A stretch of DNA of 30,049 bases. It comes from an uncultured bacterium (GTDB lineage: Bacteria > Actinomycetota > Coriobacteriia > Coriobacteriales > Coriobacteriaceae). The stretch is from NCBI GenBank assembly GCA_905214435.1, contig CAJMMA010000019.1, positions 1 through 30,049 on the forward strand, given 5' to 3'. The notes beneath the pieces are model-generated. The model had not been told where the DNA came from, made no database searches, and saw only the letters and a list, made by a program, of their open reading frames with translations. Shown in pieces: positions 26,515 through 30,049 of this stretch; position 1 is the first letter of the stretch, and each line of letters begins with the position of its first letter. A program made the position numbers and the translations under genes.

Positions 26515-27390
26515 ATGGACATGACGGATATGACGAGGGCGGCTGTATCGCGCCGTCACTTTTTGCAGCTGGCTGGCGCCGGCATGCTTGCGCTGACGGG
26601 GACCGCGCTCACCGGTTGCGGCAACTCCACCAGCGGCGAGGGTTCCGACAAGGGATCCAAGCTTGCGGCCATCAAGTCGCGCGGCCATCTGAATGCCGGC
26701 GTTAAGAAAGACGTTCCCGGCTACGGCTATTACGACACCGCCAAGGGTCGCTTTGAGGGCATGGAAGTCGATTTGTGCTACCAGATCGCCGCTGCCGTCT
26801 TTGGCGTGAGCTACAAAGAGGCCCGCGCCCAGGAGCTTGTCGAGTTTACCGACGTAACGCCCAAGACGCGCGGCCCGCTGATCGATAACGGCCAGCTCGA
26901 CGTGGTCGCGGCGACCTACACCATCACCGACGAGCGCAAGAAGAGCTGGGATTTCTCGACGCCGTACCGCACCGACTACGTGGGACTCATGGTCAAGAAG
27001 CGTTCGGGCTTTACCTCGATTGAGGACCTGGACGGCAAAGTTATTGGCGTGAGCCAGGGTGCTACCACGCAGGGCCTGATCGAGCAGATGATCAAGGACA
27101 ACGGCTTTAGCTGCAAGCCCGAGTTTAGGGCCTTTAGCGGCTACCCCATCATCAAGAGTTCGCTCGACGCCGGCAATATCGACGTCTTTGCCATGGACCG
27201 CTCCACGTTGGCCGGCTACATGAACGAGACCGTCGAGCTGCTGCAGCCCGAGATCAAGTTTGGCGAGCAGGGCTACGGCGTGGCGACCAAGAAGGGCTGC
27301 GACCTTTCGGCCGTGGTCGATCAGGTGATTTGCGATCGCCTGGCCGATGGCTGGCTCGACCAAGAGGTCAAGACCTGGGGTCTTGTATAG
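26515..27390 (+). CDS. Amino-acid ABC transporter substrate-binding lipoprotein
   Basis: A 291-residue extracellular receptor of the type 2 periplasmic-binding fold. The N-terminus carries SRRHFLQ, which fits the twin-arginine consensus, then a hydrophobic stretch and the lipobox LTGC (Cys35). It therefore looks like a Tat-exported lipoprotein. The mature part has the family motifs GRFEGMEVDLCYQIA, GQLDVVAATYTITDERKK, FSTPY and GKVIGVSQGATTQ. Several ATG codons lie close together (26515, 26521, 26530), with a GTG at 26512 and no strong ribosome site, so the exact start is uncertain; translation may be coupled to the ATPase gene. The ligand is probably a polar amino acid such as glutamine, glutamate or aspartate. 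Confidence 0.92.
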   Translation: MDMTDMTRAAVSRRHFLQLAGAGMLALTGTALTGCGNSTSGEGSDKGSKLAAIKSRGHLNAGVKKDVPGYGYYDTAKGRFEGMEVDLCYQIAAAVFGVSYKEARAQELVEFTDVTPKTRGPLIDNGQLDVVAATYTITDERKKSWDFSTPYRTDYVGLMVKKRSGFTSIEDLDGKVIGVSQGATTQGLIEQMIKDNGFSCKPEFRAFSGYPIIKSSLDAGNIDVFAMDRSTLAGYMNETVELLQPEIKFGEQGYGVATKKGCDLSAVVDQVICDRLADGWLDQEVKTWGLV

Positions 27391-27414
27391 GCGCTCGGCG
27401 TAGGAAGGAATCAA

Positions 27415-28161
27415 ATGCTCGAAGGATTGTTTGACGCCGACCGCTGGTCGACGACATTCCAAAACATGGGGCCCTTCTGGGAGGGCTTTGGTGTGACGCT
27501 GCAGGTGGTTGTTGCCGGTCTGTTGCTGTCGCTGGTGCTGGGCACGCTGCTGGGCGTGTTCTCGACCACGCGTTCGCGCGTGCTGCGTGGTATTAGCCGC
27601 GTGTACGTGGAGTTTTATCAGAACACCCCGTTGCCCGTGCAGGTGCTCTTTATGTACATGGCCGGCCCACAGTTTTTGCAGGCCATAACCGGCGCCGACC
27701 AGCCGGTGCGCATCGCACCGTTTGTGCTGGGCTTTTTGGGTGTGGGCCTGTATCACGCGGCCTACATCTCGGAGGTCATCCGCACCGGTATCGAGGCGGT
27801 TCCGCGCGGTCAGATGGAGGCGGCCCAGAGCCAGGGCTTCACCCGTGCCCAGGCGTACTGGTACATCGTGCTGCCCCAGACGTTCAAGATCATTCTGCCG
27901 CCGCTGTGTAACCAGGCACTCAACCTGGTCAAGAACACGTCGGTGCTGGCGCTCGTGGCCGGCGGCGACCTTATGTATCGTTCCGACAACTTTGTGAGTC
28001 TGTACGGTTACCTGCAGGGATACATCGTCTGCTGCCTTATGTACTTCATCATCTGCTTTCCGCTCGCCATGCTGGTGCAGTGGCTCGAGCGCCGCTCCAA
28101 GGAGCGTCCGCGCGGCGTGAGCCTGGCCGAGCTGGGGCTCGACAACGTAGAGGAGGCCTAG
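27415..28161 (+). CDS. Amino-acid ABC transporter permease (1)
   Basis: A 248-residue HisM/GlnP-family membrane subunit. Visible are GFGVTLQVVVAGLLLSLVLG, YVEFYQNTPLPVQVLF and the EAA coupling loop SEVIRTGIEAVPRGQMEAAQSQG, followed by LPQTFKIILPPL. The charged C-terminus (ERRSKERPRG) is cytosolic. AGGAAGGAA precedes the ATG. The next permease begins 3 bases after its stop. Confidence 0.95.
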   Translation: MLEGLFDADRWSTTFQNMGPFWEGFGVTLQVVVAGLLLSLVLGTLLGVFSTTRSRVLRGISRVYVEFYQNTPLPVQVLFMYMAGPQFLQAITGADQPVRIAPFVLGFLGVGLYHAAYISEVIRTGIEAVPRGQMEAAQSQGFTRAQAYWYIVLPQTFKIILPPLCNQALNLVKNTSVLALVAGGDLMYRSDNFVSLYGYLQGYIVCCLMYFIICFPLAMLVQWLERRSKERPRGVSLAELGLDNVEEA

Positions 28162-28164
28162 CGC

Positions 28165-28803
28165 ATGGAAATCTTCAACGCGACCAACCTGCTCTACATC
28201 TGGGGCGGCTTTGTTAAGACCATCGAGATCTCGGCGCTGTCGATCTTTTTCTCGCTCATCTTTGGCACGGTGCTGGCGCTCGTTAAGAGTTATGCGCCCC
28301 GCCCGTTCCGTATTTTGGTGAGCGTCTATATCGAGCTGTTCCGCTGCACGCCGAACCTGCTGTGGATTCTGTTTATCTACTTTACGGTGCAGGGTTTGGA
28401 CATTGTGATTTCGACCATCGCCTTTACGCTGTTTACCAGCGCTGTTATGGCCGAGATTGTGCGCGGCGGCCTCAACTCGATTCCGCGCGGCCAGTTTGAG
28501 GCAGCGCAGAGCCAGGGCTTCGGCTTCTTTGCCACCATGCGCTACATCATTCTGCCGCAGACGTTTAAGACGATCATTCCGGCGCTGTTTAGCCAGTGTA
28601 CGACCGTCATTAAGGACAGCTCGTATCTTTCGGGCATTAACGTTGCCGAGCTCATGTACACGGCAAATGTCGTGATGGCCCACGCGATCGACCTGTCGCA
28701 GGTGCTTATGCTCTACGGTCTGGTGTTTGCGATGTACTTTGTGCTCAACTTTGGTATCTCGCTGCTGGTGAGAGCATATCAGAGGCGAATGGTGGCAGCG
28801 TAG
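28165..28803 (+). CDS. Amino-acid ABC transporter permease (2)
   Basis: A 212-residue partner permease of the same family. It has GGFVKTIEISALSIFFSLIF, VYIELFRCTPNLLWILF, the EAA loop AEIVRGGLNSIPRGQFEAAQ and LPQTFKTIIPALFSQ. Its ribosome site GAGGAGG lies inside the end of the preceding gene, so the two are coupled. They would pair as a heterodimer with the ATPase dimer on the cytosolic face. Confidence 0.95.
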   Translation: MEIFNATNLLYIWGGFVKTIEISALSIFFSLIFGTVLALVKSYAPRPFRILVSVYIELFRCTPNLLWILFIYFTVQGLDIVISTIAFTLFTSAVMAEIVRGGLNSIPRGQFEAAQSQGFGFFATMRYIILPQTFKTIIPALFSQCTTVIKDSSYLSGINVAELMYTANVVMAHAIDLSQVLMLYGLVFAMYFVLNFGISLLVRAYQRRMVAA

Positions 28804-28832
28804 CCTGGCTTTCCCTGGTACGCTATCGTGGG

Positions 28833-28855
28833 AAAAGGCGATAGACAGCCTTTTT
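28833..28855 (+). terminator. Terminator of the ABC importer operon
   Basis: AAAAGGC (28833-28839) pairs with GCCTTTT (28848-28854) with an 8-base loop and a T-run. Confidence 0.7.
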
Positions 28856-28879
28856 CTCATTTGTTAGAAAGGAATCGCG

Positions 28880-29503
28880 ATGAGCGATCTGGAGAACAAG
28901 AAGAGTCCTGTGGTCATTACCATCGCGCGCGACTTTGGCGCCGAGGGCCACGAGATTGGTCGCATGCTTGCCGACGAGTTGGGGATTCCGCTGTATGACA
29001 ACGAGCTGCTGGTACGTGCGTCGCTGCGTGCGGGCGAGTCGCTCGACAAGATGGCTGCCTACGACGAGCGCCTGGCCGTGGAGAACATGGCGTTTCTGCC
29101 CGACCGCTACGACGCCCGCTCGTACTCGGACAAGTTGTTCCAAAAGATGAGCCAGGTGATTTTGGATCTGGGCGAGACCGAGAGCTGCATTATCGAAGGC
29201 CGCCTGTCCGATTACCTGCTGCGCAACAATCCCAACCACATTGCCGTGTTGGTGACCGCACCCTTTGAGGACCGCGTCGAGATAGTGCGCAAGAAGCGCG
29301 GCCTTAACAAAAAGAAGGGCGCCAAGCTGGTCAAGCAGCAGCAGAAGGCGCGCGAGGCGTTCTATAAGCGCTACAGTGCCGGAAAGTGGAAGATGACGAG
29401 CGGCAAGGACATCGTCGTCAACCGCGCCAAGCTGGGCCGCGAGGGTTGCAAGGACGTCATCGCCGCAGCCTACCGCTACAAAGTCGCCCAGCTCGAAGGC
29501 TAA
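28880..29503 (+). CDS. Cytidylate kinase-like family protein
   Basis: A 207-residue protein of the cytidylate-kinase-like P-loop family found in many anaerobes. It opens with VVITIARDFGAEGHEIGRML, where the glycine-rich nucleotide loop is GAEGHEIG rather than a standard GxxGxGKS/T. Then come LYDNELLVRAS, CIIEGRLSDYLLR and a basic RKKRGLNKKKGAKLVKQQQKAR lid-like region. True CMP kinase activity is uncertain, as the family is distinct from Cmk. GAAAGG precedes the ATG. It is a single-gene unit closed by a strong terminator. Confidence 0.88.
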   Translation: MSDLENKKSPVVITIARDFGAEGHEIGRMLADELGIPLYDNELLVRASLRAGESLDKMAAYDERLAVENMAFLPDRYDARSYSDKLFQKMSQVILDLGETESCIIEGRLSDYLLRNNPNHIAVLVTAPFEDRVEIVRKKRGLNKKKGAKLVKQQQKAREAFYKRYSAGKWKMTSGKDIVVNRAKLGREGCKDVIAAAYRYKVAQLEG

Positions 29504-29509
29504 CCGACC

Positions 29510-29549
29510 AAAACCACCACAAAGGGCAGGCACCTTTGTGGTGGTTTTT
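29510..29549 (+). terminator. Terminator of the cytidylate kinase-like gene
   Basis: A perfect 16-bp stem (29510-29525 with 29533-29548) with a 7-base loop and a T-run. Confidence 0.92.
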
Positions 29550-29603
29550 GTTTTAGGCGGAGGGGAAGGCCTTGGCGGCAGTGCCTATCCTCGGCTTTTG
29601 CAA

Positions 29604-29820
29604 ATCTCGATCTGTAACACCAAGCCAGCGAAAATGGCTCTAACTGTTACAGATTTAGATGAACCGTTCGGCCGTCAGCCCAACGTCTTGATCTGTAACA
29701 CCAGGCGGCATATTTGGTCTCTAACTGTTACAGATTGAGATGCAGCGTGGGCGGCCGGCACAATATCTCGATCTGTAACAACTACAAGGCTCAACAGGCT
29801 CTAACTGTTACAGATCGAGA
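29604..29820. repeat. Array of three hairpin units with conserved stems and 25-base loops
   Basis: Each unit has a left arm ending in GATCTGTAACA and a right arm starting TGTTACAGAT. Unit 1 pairs 29604-29619 with 29645-29660, unit 2 pairs 29686-29700 with 29726-29740, and unit 3 pairs 29766-29780 with 29806-29820. Unit 3 is perfect; units 1 and 2 have G-U pairs or one mismatch. All loops are exactly 25 bases and all end in TCTAAC before the right arm, while the rest of each loop differs. The spacing is 80-81 bases. The asymmetric TCTAAC gives all three the same orientation. Confidence 0.85.
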
Positions 29821-29828
29821 CAAAACGA

Positions 29829-29889
29829 CCGACCAGACCCCAGATCACCATAAAGGCACCTGCCCCCTTTGTGGTGGTGGGGCGGTCGG
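29829..29889. repeat. Long imperfect hairpin resembling the upstream terminator
   Basis: CACCATAAAGG (29846-29856) pairs with CCTTTGTGGTG (29866-29876, one G-U). Outer CCGACC (29829-29834) pairs with GGTCGG (29884-29889). The core is close to that of the terminator at 29510-29549 but lacks the T-run. The two copies flank the three-unit array. Confidence 0.6.
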
Positions 29890-29893
29890 CATA

Positions 29894-29930
29894 GAAAAAG
29901 TCCCCGCCGGGCGTGTGCTCGACGGGGACT
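29894..29930 (-). terminator. Terminator of the minus-strand gene at the right edge
   Basis: AGTCCCCG (29899-29906) pairs with CGGGGACT (29923-29930), with further inner pairs. On the minus strand it is followed by TTTTT. Confidence 0.85.
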
Positions 29931-29960
29931 CTGCCGTTTGATGGCTAGCGCTGTGGGTGA

Positions 29961-30049
29961 TTACTCGCCCAGCAGGCTCTTGGTGATGGAAGCAGCGGCC
30001 TTCTTGCCGGCGCCCATCGCCAGAATGACCGTAGCGGCACCGGTGACGA
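29961..30049 (-). CDS. Glutamate synthase small subunit-type protein, C-terminal end (partial)
   Basis: The last 28 codons of a gene that enters from the right edge on the minus strand and stops at TAA (29963-29961). They read VTGAATVILAMGAGKKAAAS, then ITKSLLGE. This matches the C-terminal FAD/NAD(P)-binding end of the glutamate synthase small subunit (GltD/GltA-type) and related flavoprotein oxidoreductases, where VTGAATVI.AMGAGK closes the Rossmann region. Such proteins pass electrons from NAD(P)H for making glutamate. The rest is outside the window, so related members of the family remain possible. Confidence 0.75.
   Translation of the reverse strand, partial: VTGAATVILAMGAGKKAAASITKSLLGE

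Larger units (their letters stand above)
29504..29960. other. 457-base gene-free region of hairpins
   Basis: No convincing gene is present; two short open frames here run through the repeats and lack ribosome sites. In order it holds a terminator, three hairpin units of one family, a long imperfect hairpin that resembles the terminator, and a minus-strand terminator. Confidence 0.7.

Noticed and set aside
26503..28860. A 785-codon open frame on the minus strand across the ABC importer genes
   Set aside because: It is antisense to four clear genes with intact motifs and arises from strong G/C bias at third positions; it has no ribosome site and no recognisable domain.
29604..29820. CRISPR array
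   Set aside because: Only three units; the repeated parts are two separated inverted arms rather than one direct repeat, the spacing does not fit, and no cas gene is present.
29538..29941. Two short plus-strand frames of 66 and 75 codons
   Set aside because: They run through the inverted repeats and terminators, lack ribosome sites and show no protein-like composition.

Overview
The window is chromosomal DNA from a high-GC Gram-positive anaerobe. Gene content and style point to a gut Coriobacteriia species, most likely Collinsella or a close relative. The signs are G/C-rich third codon positions, strong AGGAGG-type ribosome sites, an IPNTG-anchored multidomain glycosidase with FIVAR and discoidin domains, a class B sortase, a mannose-family PTS, a B. 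subtilis-type PurF with a propeptide and [4Fe-4S] cysteines, and dispersed GGGGAC-core palindromes. The genus is inferred from overall resemblance; no rRNA or tRNA gene is present.

Layout. (1) 1-3784: the end of an unrecognised gene, then carB (large subunit of carbamoyl-phosphate synthase), a 28-bp perfect inverted repeat and a bidirectional terminator. (2) 3785-7699: a GntR/UTRA repressor divergent from a four-gene mannose-family PTS operon (EIIA, EIIB, EIIC, EIID) that ends in a strong terminator. (3) 7835-8706: a small two-helix membrane protein and a MarR regulator. (4) 8707-15697: a 515-bp leader with repeats, a G10 tract and a hairpin, then a 2137-residue secreted, wall-anchored GH31 enzyme and its terminator. 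(5) 15755-17910: purE, a class B sortase, a divergent MoaE-like protein and a bidirectional terminator. (6) 17932-23153: a CmpB-type membrane protein on the minus strand, divergent from purF-purM-purN. (7) 23158-25670: a lone fructose/galactitol-type PTS EIIA, a membrane-anchored parvulin foldase and a YqeY protein, with GGGGAC palindromes between them. (8) 25775-28855: a polar amino-acid ABC importer (ATPase, Tat/lipobox binding protein, two permeases). (9) 28880-30049: a cytidylate-kinase-like protein, a 457-bp gene-free stretch with three regularly spaced hairpins of conserved stem and fixed 25-nt loop, and the 3' end of a minus-strand glutamate synthase small-subunit-type gene.

How the genes may work together. 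carB and purE/F/M/N supply pyrimidine/arginine and purine precursors; the importer and the glutamate synthase-type gene would feed nitrogen. The GH31 enzyme would trim host or dietary glycans at the surface, and the mannose-family PTS could take up released sugars. A 12-base sequence (TGTACCGAACAT) occurs exactly once upstream of the PTS operon and once upstream of the GH31 gene at similar distances from the start codons, so the two may share a regulator; this is inference.

The least explained parts are the hairpin array at 29604-29820, the G10 tract in the GH31 leader and the shared 12-mer.
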